A stretch of 64,000 nucleotides of DNA from Acidobacteriota bacterium. GTDB lineage: Bacteria > Acidobacteriota > Holophagae > Holophagales > Holophagaceae. The stretch covers positions 1 through 64,000 of the forward strand of contig JAJYRN010000011.1 in assembly GCA_021794095.1 (NCBI GenBank). Reading direction: 5' to 3'. A model generated the notes under the pieces. The model did no database searches, had not been told where the DNA came from, and saw nothing but the letters and a program-made list of their open reading frames with translations. This document shows positions 1-9,200 of the stretch, piece by piece (the first letter of the stretch is position 1; each line of letters opens with the position of its first letter). The translations under genes and the position numbers were made by a program.

Positions 1-196
1 GGATGTAGGTGTCCGTCGTGATCTCGCCCGCCACCAGCACCAGCCCCGTGGTCAGCAGGGTCTCGCAGGCCACGCGGCTGCGGGCGTCATCCTTCAGGGC
101 CGCATCCAGAACCGCATCGGAAATCTGATCGGCCATCTTGTCCGGATGGCCTTCCGTGACGCTTTCAGAGGTGAAGAGGCGCTTGTCCATGTTCAT
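1..196 (-). CDS. metK: S-adenosylmethionine synthetase, N-terminal part (cut by window edge)
   Basis: The first 65 codons of methionine adenosyltransferase, which makes S-adenosylmethionine from ATP and methionine in the cytoplasm. The visible N-terminus carries the family signature [20 protein letters not shown], whose His and Asp lie in the ATP/Mg site. The rest lies beyond base 1. Two in-frame ATGs occur at 196 and 190. I chose 196 because a GGAG lies about 10 nt upstream. It follows the PfkB-type kinase by only 28 nt on the same strand, so the two are probably co-transcribed. There is no room for a SAM riboswitch in that gap. Confidence 0.95.
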   Translation of the reverse strand, partial: MNMDKRLFTSESVTEGHPDKMADQISDAVLDAALKDDARSRVACETLLTTGLVLVAGEITTDTYI

Positions 197-224
197 GCAA
201 GAAGCTCCAAGGAGGGTGGTTGGG

Positions 225-1136
225 TTAGGGGTGGGCGACGTGGATCATGTCGGAGAACAGGCGCATGCGTTCCTGGATGCAGGCGGGGGTGACCGTTTCA
301 AGACGCGCGGTCCCGAAGGCCTCCACGGTGAAACTGGCCATGACGGTGCCGGCGAGGGTGGCCCGTTTCAGGGTCTGGAGATCCAGGGCATCGGTCGAAG
401 CCAGGTAGCCCAGGAACCCGCCCGCAAAGGTATCGCCCGCTCCCGTGGGATCCTGAACGTGCTCCAGGGGAAAAGCCGGAGCCATGAAGTAGCCGTCCGG
501 TGTGAACAGGGACACCCCATGCTCGCCCCGCTTCACCACCAGGATGCGCGGGCCCAGATCGCAGATCTTCCGGTAGGCCTGCACCAGGTTGTGCTCTCCG
601 CTGAGGCTGCGGGCTTCTGTTTCGTTGACGAGCAGGATGTCGGTGGTCTTCAGGACGGCCAGCAGGGCCTCCCGGGCGCCCTCGATCCAGAAATTCATGG
701 TGTCCAGGGCGACCCAGCGGGGCCGCCGGGCCATCTGGTTCACCACGTTCAGCTGGAGGACGGGATCAATGTTGCCCAGGAACAGAAAGGGCGCCGTGCG
801 GCTCTTTTCGGGGAGGACGGGGCGGAACGTGGCGAAGACGTTCAGCTGCGTGTCCAGGGTCTGGGCTTCGTTCAGGTCCTGGTCGTAGCGGCCCTTCCAG
901 CGGAAGGATTGCCCAGGCACTTGCACGAGGCCTTCCAGGCCGATGGGCCGGTCCTGGAACACCTTGAAGTGCTCGGGGCCAAAATCCTGGCCGACCACGG
1001 CGACCACTTCGACGGGCTTGAAATGGCTGGCGCTCAGGGAGAAATAGCTGGCGGATCCCCCCAGGATGTTGCTCCGGGTGCCCGAGGGTGTGGCCAGGTC
1101 ATCGAAGGCGACGCTGCCAATGACCAGCAGGCTCAT
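225..1136 (-). CDS. PfkB-family carbohydrate/nucleoside kinase
   Basis: A 303-residue ribokinase-fold kinase. The C-terminal PfkB signature [13 protein letters not shown] holds the anion-hole glycines and the catalytic Asp, and the N-terminal half has the usual [11 protein letters not shown] glycine-rich segment. The family phosphorylates sugars or nucleosides with ATP. The substrate cannot be read from the sequence. The adjacent metK, 28 nt downstream, allows a guess that it acts on a nucleoside from the methyl cycle, such as adenosine, but this is inference only. I used the ATG at 1136 ([13 protein letters not shown]) because the open frame upstream to 1367 lacks family similarity and runs into the rng 3' end. 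Confidence 0.85.
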   Translation of the reverse strand: MSLLVIGSVAFDDLATPSGTRSNILGGSASYFSLSASHFKPVEVVAVVGQDFGPEHFKVFQDRPIGLEGLVQVPGQSFRWKGRYDQDLNEAQTLDTQLNVFATFRPVLPEKSRTAPFLFLGNIDPVLQLNVVNQMARRPRWVALDTMNFWIEGAREALLAVLKTTDILLVNETEARSLSGEHNLVQAYRKICDLGPRILVVKRGEHGVSLFTPDGYFMAPAFPLEHVQDPTGAGDTFAGGFLGYLASTDALDLQTLKRATLAGTVMASFTVEAFGTARLETVTPACIQERMRLFSDMIHVAHP

Positions 1137-1193
1137 GGGCGCTCCCAGGGCTGGGGACCGGGATGGAATGGGCGGGATACCACGGCTTCTCCT

Positions 1194-1228
1194 CTCACCC
1201 TTCAAATCCGTCTGATTTGCAGGGTGAG
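1194..1228. other. Strong stem-loop between rng and the PfkB-type kinase gene
   Basis: Left arm CTCACCCT-T-CAAATC and right arm GATTTG-C-AGGGTGAG pair over 14 bp with one T/C mismatch, closing a 5-nt CGTCT loop. It lies in the roughly 200-bp gap between the rng stop (1336) and the kinase start (1136). No U-run follows on either strand. It may be a transcription attenuator, an RNA processing site or a mobile palindrome. The rest of this gap shows nothing recognisable. Confidence 0.6.
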
Positions 1229-1335
1229 CGCCGTTGTTGCCTCCGGCTCCAGCCGGGTTCGAGCCTGGGGCGGAAGAACCGCCTCGCAACGCTCCTCGAA
1301 GCTCCAAGGCTACCACAAGCCGGGTCAGGCTCCAC

Positions 1336-2874
1336 TCAGGCCGACGCGCCGTCCTGGTCCAGCACATCCAGCTCCAGGCCCACGGCCTGGCGGGGGGCGT
1401 CGGGCCGCTCGATCCATTCGACCCGGGCGCCCAGGAGCTGGGCGAGTTGCGTCAGGCCTTCCCGGGCCTCGGTGTGGAGGCCCGCGGCCAGATCCGGGTG
1501 GAGTGTCAGGCGCACCTGGGCGCCCCGCAGGCGTTCGCCCAGGCGCACCAGCTCCCGGTAGGCCTTCAGGAGGGCGGTCTCGGGGCTGGCCAAGCGGCCC
1601 GTGCCGGCACAGGCCGGGCAGGGCTGGGTGAGCAGGCGCTCCAGGGAGGGCCCGGTGCGCTTCCGGGTCAGCTCCACCAGGCCGAACTCGGAAATGGCGC
1701 CGGCGCGGGCATGGTTGCGGTCGCGCTTCAGTTCCTCCTGGAGCCGGGTGAGCACGGCTTCCCGATGGGCCGGGTCCACCATGTCAATGAAGTCAATGAC
1801 CACGATGCCGCCCAGGTTGCGCAGCCGCAGCTGCCGCACGGCCTCGGGGATGGCCTCGAGGTTGGTGAGGAAGACCGTCTCCTCCAGATCCTTCTTCCCC
1901 ACGAACTTGCCAGTGTTCACATCCACGCTGACCAGGGCTTCGGTCTGGTTGAGGACGATGGAGCCGCCATGCTTGAGGAAGACCTTGGGCTGGCGCGCCG
2001 CCTCGATCTCCTGCTCGATGCCGAAGGCGTCGAAGATGGGCAGATCCGAGGTGAAGCGCTTGACCCGGTTGACCCACTCGGGGTGCAGCTTCTCGACGAA
2101 GGCCACCACCTCCGCATGAATGGCGGCGTCATCCACCCAGAAACTGGCCACTTCCTCGCGGAAGATGTCCCGCAGCACCTTCTGGAGCAGCCGGAGATCC
2201 TGCCACACCAGCCGCGAGGGCGGAACCCGGGCGGCCTGGGTCTGGATCTCCTCCCACATCTGGCGCAGGAAGGCCACATCGCCCACCAGATCTTCGTCCT
2301 TCTCGCCGATGGCCGCCGTGCGGACGATGAAGCCCTCGCCCGGCTGGGCATGGCTGCGGATGAGTTCCCGAAGGCGCTCACGTTCCTCGGGATCGGTGAT
2401 CTTCCGGGAGATGCCGATGTGCTCGATGCCGGGCATGAGCACCAGGAACCGCCCCGGGAAGCTGAGGTGGCGGGAGAGGCGCGGACCCTTGGAACCGATG
2501 GGATCCTTCACCACCTGGACCAGGGTCTCCTCGCCTTCTTTGAGGGGCGGCAGCGGGGGCGGTGCGGGCGGAAGATCCTCCACGGCGGCTTCCTCGGCGC
2601 CTTCGCCCTCCTCCTCGGGGCCCAGATCCCCCGCCAGGCGGTGGGCGACCGGATCGTCGAGGTAGAGGAAACCGTCCTTTGCCCCGCCGATGTTGACGAA
2701 GGCGCTCTGCATGCCGGGGAGCAATTTGGCCACCCGGCCCTTGTAGACATCCCCCACCTGGCTGCGGGTCATCGTGCGCTCGATGAACAGCTCGCAGAGC
2801 TGGCCGTTCTCAAGCAGGGCGATGCGCGTCTCCAGGGGGGTCGCATTGACCACCAGGGACTTCCGGACTTCCAT
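1336..2874 (-). CDS. rng: Ribonuclease G/E family endoribonuclease
   Basis: A 512-residue Rne/Rng protein that cleaves single-stranded AU-rich RNA in rRNA maturation and mRNA decay. The N-terminus has an S1 domain (GDVYKGRVAKLLPGMQSAFV and on, about residues 41-120) containing an acidic/proline-rich insert. The catalytic DNase I-like part shows the metal-binding aspartates in VSVDVNTGKF and VVIDFIDM. The Zn-link CPACAGTGR is present near residue 435. The length matches RNase G rather than RNase E, because the long C-terminal scaffold is missing. The start at 2874 (MEVRKSLVVN) fits the family N-terminus. Confidence 0.93.
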   Translation of the reverse strand: MEVRKSLVVNATPLETRIALLENGQLCELFIERTMTRSQVGDVYKGRVAKLLPGMQSAFVNIGGAKDGFLYLDDPVAHRLAGDLGPEEEGEGAEEAAVEDLPPAPPPLPPLKEGEETLVQVVKDPIGSKGPRLSRHLSFPGRFLVLMPGIEHIGISRKITDPEERERLRELIRSHAQPGEGFIVRTAAIGEKDEDLVGDVAFLRQMWEEIQTQAARVPPSRLVWQDLRLLQKVLRDIFREEVASFWVDDAAIHAEVVAFVEKLHPEWVNRVKRFTSDLPIFDAFGIEQEIEAARQPKVFLKHGGSIVLNQTEALVSVDVNTGKFVGKKDLEETVFLTNLEAIPEAVRQLRLRNLGGIVVIDFIDMVDPAHREAVLTRLQEELKRDRNHARAGAISEFGLVELTRKRTGPSLERLLTQPCPACAGTGRLASPETALLKAYRELVRLGERLRGAQVRLTLHPDLAAGLHTEAREGLTQLAQLLGARVEWIERPDAPRQAVGLELDVLDQDGASA

Positions 2875-2977
2875 GGAACCAACCTTTCAGAACCGTGCGG
2901 GAGGGGCGCCATGCCCTGCCGCGGATCCCAGGGCCATGCCAGGCCGAAGGACAACTCTTTTCTACCATGAGCTTTGG

Positions 2978-3014
2978 ATGCCGGTGCCTGGTGAAAAGGT
3001 TCCGCTTCCGGCAT
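2978..3014 (-). terminator. Possible terminator downstream of panD
   Basis: Arms ATGCCGG (2978-2984) and CCGGCAT (3008-3014) flank an A/T-containing centre just past the panD stop at 3033. The pairing is only 7 bp and no clear U-tract follows on the minus strand, so this is weak. The remainder of the 2875-3032 gap holds no recognisable gene. Confidence 0.3.
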
Positions 3015-3032
3015 TTATTTGGGCCGGGCTTC

Positions 3033-3431
3033 CTACTCGGAAAAGGCTTGGGCGCAGAGCGGGGTCCGCTCCTGGGTCCGGGCTTCGGTGATGCGGTTGC
3101 GCCCGTCCACGAAGACCACCCGGGGTGCGTGAACCTCCTGCTCCTCGGGGGACATCCAGCCGTAGGCGGCGATGATGACCAGATCCCCCTTCTGGACCAG
3201 ATGGGCGGCGGCGCCATTGATGCCGACTTCGCCGGAACCCGGCGTTCCCGGGATGACGTAGGTCGAGAGGCGCGAGCCATTGGTGACATCGTAGATGTCC
3301 ACCTTCTCGTTCTCCAGGAACCCAGCGGCTTCGATCAGCAGCGGATCCAGCGTGATGGAGCCGACATAATCCACATCGGCCCGGGTGACCGTGGCGCGAT
3401 GGATCTTTCCGAGCAGGAAGTGGCGCAGCAT
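3033..3431 (-). CDS. panD: Aspartate 1-decarboxylase proenzyme
   Basis: A 132-residue pyruvoyl enzyme that decarboxylates L-aspartate to beta-alanine for pantothenate synthesis. Self-processing occurs between Gly24 and Ser25, seen here in DYVGSITLD. Lys9 (GKIHRATVT) and the C-terminal YGWMS segment are also conserved. It lies on the same strand as panC and panB but is separated from them by the gene for a secreted protein at 3520-4026. The start at 3431 gives the normal [14 protein letters not shown]-terminus. The longer open frame upstream is spurious. Confidence 0.95.
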   Translation of the reverse strand: MLRHFLLGKIHRATVTRADVDYVGSITLDPLLIEAAGFLENEKVDIYDVTNGSRLSTYVIPGTPGSGEVGINGAAAHLVQKGDLVIIAAYGWMSPEEQEVHAPRVVFVDGRNRITEARTQERTPLCAQAFSE

Positions 3432-3519
3432 GCTCCCTCCGGTCCAGGCTCTCGACAGAGTCCCGGCCAACGGACAAGCATGGCGCCAGGTGAACCCTGG
3501 GTCCAGCCTCGATTTTGTG

Positions 3520-4026
3520 CTAATTGAACAGCACCACGTGGAGGTTGATGCCCAGTCCCACATGGGGCGGGGGCACGGGCGGGGGCGCCATGGGCAGGCT
3601 GAAGGCGCCTTCGATGTCCAGCCGGGCCGAGGGATCCGTGATCCGCCGCAGCAGCCAGCGGCCATCCATGAAGACATAGCAGCGGGAAGGATCGCCGGGG
3701 ATCAGGGCTACGTAGTGCCGTTCGCGGGGGCGCCAGTAGCCGGCCATCCAGGGGGGCGCCAGGTAGCGCCCGGGATGCTGCCGGTCCTCGTAGCGGTAGG
3801 GCCGGCCACGCCAGGCGCCCCGGTCGTCGCGGCCCCGGCCCCGACCGGGCCGCTCGCGGTCATCCCGGCGTTCTTCCCCGCGGCCCCGCCCGCGATGTTC
3901 GTCCCGGTCCCGGCGGTCCTCCTGATCCCCGTGGCGGCCACGGTCATGATCCGGCTGGGCCTGGGCAGGGGCGCCCTGGAAGGCCAGGGCGAGCAGAAGG
4001 GCGGGAGCGAGCATGGGTCTGAACAT
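3520..4026 (-). CDS. Secreted Arg/Asp/Gly-rich protein of unknown function
   Basis: 168 residues from the ATG at 4026, which has an ideal GGAGG 5 nt upstream. A signal peptide is visible ([18 protein letters not shown], with likely cleavage after APAQAQ). It is followed by about 65 residues almost entirely of Arg, Asp, Gly, His and Glu, then a tyrosine/tryptophan-rich part ([19 protein letters not shown]) and a proline-rich tail. Such low-complexity charged regions are usually disordered. I do not recognise a family. Its place between panC and panD looks incidental rather than functional. Confidence 0.7.
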   Translation of the reverse strand: MFRPMLAPALLLALAFQGAPAQAQPDHDRGRHGDQEDRRDRDEHRGRGRGEERRDDRERPGRGRGRDDRGAWRGRPYRYEDRQHPGRYLAPPWMAGYWRPRERHYVALIPGDPSRCYVFMDGRWLLRRITDPSARLDIEGAFSLPMAPPPVPPPHVGLGINLHVVLFN

Positions 4027-4151
4027 GGAACCTCCGGAGGTGTCCGTTGTTTCCAGACTAGGCGCTTTTCCGCCCCCCGCCATGCATCGAAAGGACTAGG
4101 AGCCCATGCACGTTTTCGCGTGCGGGGCGTTCCAGGGAGGTGGGCAGATCT

Positions 4152-5042
4152 CTAGCTCGCCTGCGGGCTCAGGCTCACGTTCAGGCCAGCGCCTTCGGGC
4201 GAGGGGGACAGCACCACATTGTCAATGAGGCGGGTGGAGCCGACATGGGCGGCCACACAGAGGGCCACGGTGCGGTCCACGGTGCCATCGTGGGATTCAA
4301 GGGTCTGGGCATCCACCAGTTCGACGTACTGGACGTCATCCACCTCCGGCAGGGGCGCCTGGGCCAGTTCCAGCAGGCGGGCGGTGCTGCGCTCCCCGGC
4401 ATCGAAGGCGGCCTTGGCGGCCAGCAGACCCCGGCTGAGGGCCAGGGCGCGGGTGCGGTCCTCGGGCTTGAGATAGGCGTTCCGGCTGCTCAGGGCCAGG
4501 CCGTCGGCTTCCCGGATGGTGGGTACCACCACCACATCCACGGGCATGTTGAGATCCCGCACCATGCGGCGGATGACCACGGCCTGCTGGTAGTCCTTCT
4601 GGCCGAAGAATGCCAGGTCAGGCTGGACGATGTGGAAGAGCTTGGCGACCACCGTGGCCACGCCCCGGAAGTGGCCGGGACGGAAGCGCCCGCAGAGGGG
4701 CTCGGCCAGGCGGCCGGGCTCCACATGGGTCTGGAACCCCGTGGGATAGATCTCCGACACCTCGGGGATGAACAGCACGTTGGCGCCGGTTTCGAGGCAG
4801 AGGCCCTGGTCCCGTTCCAGATCCCGGGGATAGTTCGCGAGATCCTCGCCCGGTCCGAACTGGGCCGGATTCACAAAGATGGACACGACGGTGGCGTCGC
4901 AGCGGGCGGCGCTCTGGCGGATCAGGGCCCCATGGCCCTCGTGCAGGAACCCCATGGTGGGCACGAAGCCGATCCGCTGACCCTGCTCGCGGTGGGTCCG
5001 CAGGAGAGCCCTCAAATCTGCAATGGTACGCACAACACGCAT
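4152..5042 (-). CDS. panC: Pantothenate synthetase
   Basis: 296 residues. It condenses pantoate and beta-alanine with ATP to give pantothenate. The nucleotidyltransferase HIGH-like motif is GFLHEGH (His34, His37), and the KMSKS-like region is ALSSRNAYL. FGQKDYQQ and VVVVPTIREADGLALSSRN are diagnostic. The start at 5042 (ATG CGT GTT GTG) is the first consistent with the family. The upstream extension in the same frame is unrelated sequence. panB ends 52 nt upstream on the same strand, so panBC probably form one transcript. Confidence 0.96.
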   Translation of the reverse strand: MRVVRTIADLRALLRTHREQGQRIGFVPTMGFLHEGHGALIRQSAARCDATVVSIFVNPAQFGPGEDLANYPRDLERDQGLCLETGANVLFIPEVSEIYPTGFQTHVEPGRLAEPLCGRFRPGHFRGVATVVAKLFHIVQPDLAFFGQKDYQQAVVIRRMVRDLNMPVDVVVVPTIREADGLALSSRNAYLKPEDRTRALALSRGLLAAKAAFDAGERSTARLLELAQAPLPEVDDVQYVELVDAQTLESHDGTVDRTVALCVAAHVGSTRLIDNVVLSPSPEGAGLNVSLSPQAS

Positions 5043-5094
5043 GGCCAAAAACGACTCCCTTTCGGTAGTGCCGCTCAGAATACCCGGCTTCGGG

Positions 5095-5958
5095 TCAGGG
5101 TTTCCACTGGACCACGGCCGGACGGACGGCTTCTGGAAGGGTATAGGATTCCCGGGCATCCGGGAAGCCTCCGCTCCGCACATCCTCGGCCCAGGCGGCC
5201 AGGGCGGCCCGCAGATCCTGGAATCCCTGGGCATAGCGCCGCACGAATTTCGGGCCGGGTTCGGGGATCAGGCCCAGGACATCGTGGAACACCAGCACCT
5301 GGCCGGAGCAGGCGGGACCGGCCCCGATGCCGATGGTGGGGATGGACAGGGTCTCCGTCACCCGGGCGGCGAGATCCGCGGGGATGCCCTCCAGCACCAG
5401 GGCGAAGCAGCCCGCCTCCTGCAGGCGATGGGCATCCTCCAGGAGGGCGATGGCGTCGCCCTTGCCCCGGCCCTGCACCTTGTAGCCCCCCATGGGGTTG
5501 AGGCTCTGGGGCGTGAGGCCCAGGTGCCCCATGACCGGAATCTCGGCATCCAGGAGGGCGTGGATCATGGGCAGCCGCTTGGCGCCGCCTTCCAGCTTGA
5601 CGCCGGCCGCGCCTCGCTGGAGGAAGCCCCCGGCGTTCCGCAGGGTGTCCTCCACGCTCAGGTGGAAGCTCAGGTAGGGCATATCGGCCAGGAGCAGGGC
5701 CCGGGGGTGGGTGCGGGCCACCGCCTCCAGGTGGTGGTTCATCATGGCCATGCTGACCGGCAGCGTGTTCTCGAAGCCCAGGCAGACATTCCCCACGCTG
5801 TCCCCCACCAGGATCATGTCCACCCCGGCGGCATCGGCGATGCGGGCGGTGGGGGCATCGTAGGCGGTGGTCATCACCAGCCGCCGTCCTTCGCGGGCCC
5901 AGGTGTGGATCTGGGGCAGGGTGACGCGGGCGTGGGATTCAGGGGCCTGGTGGCTCAT
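5095..5958 (-). CDS. panB: 3-methyl-2-oxobutanoate hydroxymethyltransferase (ketopantoate)
   Basis: 287 residues. It transfers a hydroxymethyl group from methylenetetrahydrofolate to alpha-ketoisovalerate, the first committed step to pantothenate. The Mg-binding segments are visible: MILVGDSVGNV with the metal Asp, MPYLSFH, and VKLEGG. The catalytic Glu lies in the MGHLGLTPQS region and onward. The C-terminal PKFVRRYAQ is typical. It is the first gene of the panBC unit. No clear promoter was found in the repeat-bearing gap upstream. Confidence 0.96.
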   Translation of the reverse strand: MSHQAPESHARVTLPQIHTWAREGRRLVMTTAYDAPTARIADAAGVDMILVGDSVGNVCLGFENTLPVSMAMMNHHLEAVARTHPRALLLADMPYLSFHLSVEDTLRNAGGFLQRGAAGVKLEGGAKRLPMIHALLDAEIPVMGHLGLTPQSLNPMGGYKVQGRGKGDAIALLEDAHRLQEAGCFALVLEGIPADLAARVTETLSIPTIGIGAGPACSGQVLVFHDVLGLIPEPGPKFVRRYAQGFQDLRAALAAWAEDVRSGGFPDARESYTLPEAVRPAVVQWKP

Positions 5959-6032
5959 GGGGTCTCCGCTGGAAGGTCGAAGCCGTGGCCCTCCATGAGT
6001 ACACGAAGCAGCCAGCCCTGGGACAGAGGATT

Positions 6033-6092
6033 CGAGACCGACGCAGAGGCCGCGAAGCGGGCGGGCGGTCCCCCTCGTCGGGCATCAGACCG
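6033..6092. repeat. Degenerate copy of the intergenic GC palindromic module
   Basis: Contains GACGCAGAGGCCGCGAAGC followed by GGGCGGTCCCCCTCGT and CATCAGAC. The same building blocks (GACGCAGAGCGCCC, GGCGGTCCCC-TCGTTCA, ATCAGAC) occur in the repeats near 9.8 kb and 23.8-23.96 kb. This copy has lost part of its pairing. Confidence 0.5.
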
Positions 6093-6123
6093 AGTTGCCA
6101 TCAATGAATGAGCAATGCCTTTG

Positions 6124-6207
6124 AACCACGAAGACGAAAAGACCACGAAGTAAATCCATGCCTTCTGTTTCTATGTCTGGATTCGTGGTCTTCCTGTCTT
6201 TGTGGTG
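6124..6207. repeat. AT-richer inverted repeat with CACGAAGAC motif
   Basis: Left arm AACCACGAAGACGAAAAG plus ACCACGAAG (6124-6150) and right arm TTCGTGGTCTTCCTGTC plus TTTGTGGTG (6182-6207) are imperfect reverse complements over about 26 bp, around a 31-nt centre. The composition is clearly more A/T- and A/G-biased than the flanks. The rest of the 5959-6235 gap holds no supported gene. I know similar CACGAAGAC runs as intergenic repeats in other bacterial genomes but cannot verify relatedness here. Confidence 0.6.
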
Positions 6208-6235
6208 AATCTTTTGCTTGGATTGCCAAGAGGCA

Positions 6236-9200
6236 TCAAACCTCCGGCAGCGCGGGCAGGTTCATCTGGGTGGGGGTCCAGTCCTCCAGGGAATCGGTGC
6301 GGTCGGGCAGCACGAAACGCAGGCCCACCGCCTCCACGGTTTCCTTGAACCGGTGGAGGTCCTCCCGGCCGAGGAAGGCGATTTCCTGGCCCTCGGGCAG
6401 CCGGGCCCAGAGCTGCTGGAAGCTGGGGAAGGCTTCCTGCATGCGGGCGCGGGCGCCCAGCTTCTCCCCCCGATGCAGCAGAAGGGCGGCCCCTTCGGCG
6501 CTGGCCTCCAGGACCTCCGCCGGGTGCTGAAGGCTCCGGGCGGCGGCCAGCACCTCGCTCCAGGCCTGGAGGGTTTCCTGGGCCACGGTTTCCGAGGGCG
6601 GCACCGTGGAGAGCAGCAGGGCGTGGGCCCGGTGCCACTCCTGTTCCAGCAGGCGGGAATCGCTGCCCTCCACGGGCCCCTTCAGGTTCTCCAGGATGGT
6701 CCAGCCCTGTTCCGGGGCCTCCTGGTGGCGGCGCTGGGCCTCGCGGGCCTCGGCCTGGGCGAACCGGAGCAGGGCCAGGCGCTGACGCCAGAGGAAGCCG
6801 GTGGTCTCGTACTGGGTGGCGGCGGCCTGGTAGAGGCGGGCGGCATCGCGCCAGGCGCTGCGGAAGTGGGCCACCTCGGCCTGGAGGAGCATCTGGTCGC
6901 CCAGTTCCTCCGGGGCGAGCACGGCGGGCCGGGTGGCCAGGGCGGCGAGCTGGGCGTGGTCAGCGGCCACCAGGTCGCCCAGGGCCGCCAGGGTCCGGGC
7001 CTTCCAGGCGTGGGCCATGGAGACCGCCGCCGCATCGCCCAGGCCCTCCGCATGCTGGAGGGCGCGCTCCAGGTGGGACAGCGCCGCCCCCAGGCTCTGC
7101 TGGAGGCTCCGGGCGGAGCCCAGGGCCAGGTGGGCCTGGAGCTGGAGCGCCGCATCGGACTGCAAACGGGCGGTCTGGAGGGCCGCCTGGAGCAGGTTGA
7201 GGCCGCCCTCGGTCTGCCCCTGGGCCAGCCGCACCCGGCCCAGGGCGATCTGGACGGGCACGAGGCCCCGGAAATCCTGAAGGGGCTCCAGGAGGCGCAA
7301 GCTGGATTGGAGCAGGGTGGCCGCCCGGTGGAACTGGGCCTGGCCGGTCAGCGCCCGGCCCAGGGCCAGCAGCAGCGCGGCCTGATCCTGCGGCCGCGGC
7401 TTGCCGCCGCTGCCGTTCAGGAGCTGGAGGCCCTCCTCCAGGGCCCGGATGCCCTTGGTCATGAAGCCCTGGAGCAGGTGCCATTCCCCGAGGACCAGGC
7501 GCAGGCGGGGCTGTTCGGGATGAAGGGGGTGGTCGCTCAGGCGCTCGGCAGCACCGTGGATGGCCTCCTGGGCCTCGGCGGGATGCCGGAGCAGCAGCTC
7601 CAGGTGCGCCCATTTGCGGAGCAGACGGGCTTCCGTCAGCTCCAGATCCCGCTGTTCGGCGGGCGGAATCCGGGCCATGGCCTCCTGGGCCTTGCGCAGG
7701 GCGGCCAGGGCGAGGGTCGCGGCGGGCCAGGGGGCCTGTCCACTCTGGGGCGGCAGAGCACCCTGGGAGCCGGTGGCCCAGGCATCCGCCAGGTACTCAT
7801 GAAGCTGGGCTTCCTGGGCGGGGCCCGGCCGGAGGGCGAGGGCCTGCTCGACCACGCGCTGGGCCTCCTGGGGCGCGGCGGGGGGCTGACGGTGGATGGC
7901 CGACAGCACGACGTTCAGGGCGGTGGTCTGATCGGAGGCCAGGGCCTGGAGGGTGACCGAGAAGGCCAGATCGCCGCCCTGTTCCTGGACGTGTGCCAGG
8001 AGGGCGCGGGCCAGGCGCTTCAGTTCGGGCTGGGGGGTGTGGGCCAGCACGAGCTGGCGCCAGCGGGGATCCGGGATGGCGGCATCGTTCCGGCGCAGCT
8101 GCACCAGGCGGGAGCCCACGGCGCCCTGCAGGGCATCGTCCAGAGAATCGCCCGCCAGGCCGAGCAGGCGGCCCAGGGCGCCGGTCGGCAGGGGGCGGTC
8201 CGCCAGGGCCAGCAGGCGGACGAGGGTGGCCGAGGCGGGCTGCAGCCGCTGGAGGCGGCCCAGGAAGATCTGCCGCATCAGGTCTTCCTCTGCCCGGGGC
8301 ACGGCCGGGTGGTGGGCCGCGAGGGCCCAGCCGCCTGGTTCCCAGAGCAGGGAGCCATCCTGCTGTGCCAGTTCGAGCAGGTTGCGGAGCAGGCCGGGAT
8401 TCCCGAGGCTCTGTTCCAGGAGGTCGGCGAGGTAGGCCGCCGGCAGTGCGTGGCGGCCAAGGAGATCCTCCAGCACCATCCGCAGATCCTCATCCTCCAG
8501 GCGGTTCAGCCCCACCAGGGCGGCGGTGGGCTCGGCACGGAGCTGGGCGATCAGGGGTTTGAGGCCGGCCCCGTGGGCGCCCGTGGACAGGGAAAGCAGC
8601 CAGGGGATCCGGGAGGCATGCACCAGTTCCCGCACCAGGGCGAGCACCTCGGGAGTGCCTCGGTCCAGATCGGACAGGTGGAGGAAGCGGCCGTGGAGGT
8701 CGGCGGCGAAGGCCAGGGCCTCCAGCACCGCCCGCACCTCCTCCGCATCCGGCGCGGCCTCCTGGTGGTTGAAGGCCCGTCCCCCGGTCAAAAAGGCGAA
8801 GGCCTGGATCCGCAGGGCCAGGATCTTCGCAGCGCCGGGATTCTGGGCGTAGAAGTCCGCCTCGCTGCCCTGGAGCAGGCTCTCCAGGAGGCGGCCCAGG
8901 AAGCGCCCGGCGGATTCCTCCGGGGCCGGCGCCAGGCGGTGCACCCAGATGCCTTCGCTTTCGGCCACGGCGCAGGCCCAGGCGGCCAGGTGGGCCTTGC
9001 CGACACCCTCCTCCCCCTGGAGCAGGACGATCCGCTCCATGGAGATCGGCGCGCCAAGTCCGAGGACCAGGGACTTGAGGTAGGTGAGCTCCTGGCTCCG
9101 CCCCCGGATCGGGCGGGACAGCGGCTCCGAAAGGTCCGGCGGCAGGGCCCAGGGCCGCTCCTCGGACCCGGAGGGCTCCGGCGCCGTCTCCGGCAGGAAC

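Noticed and set aside
197-224. SAM riboswitch upstream of metK
   Set aside because: Only 28 nt separate metK from the upstream gene, which is too short for any known SAM aptamer.
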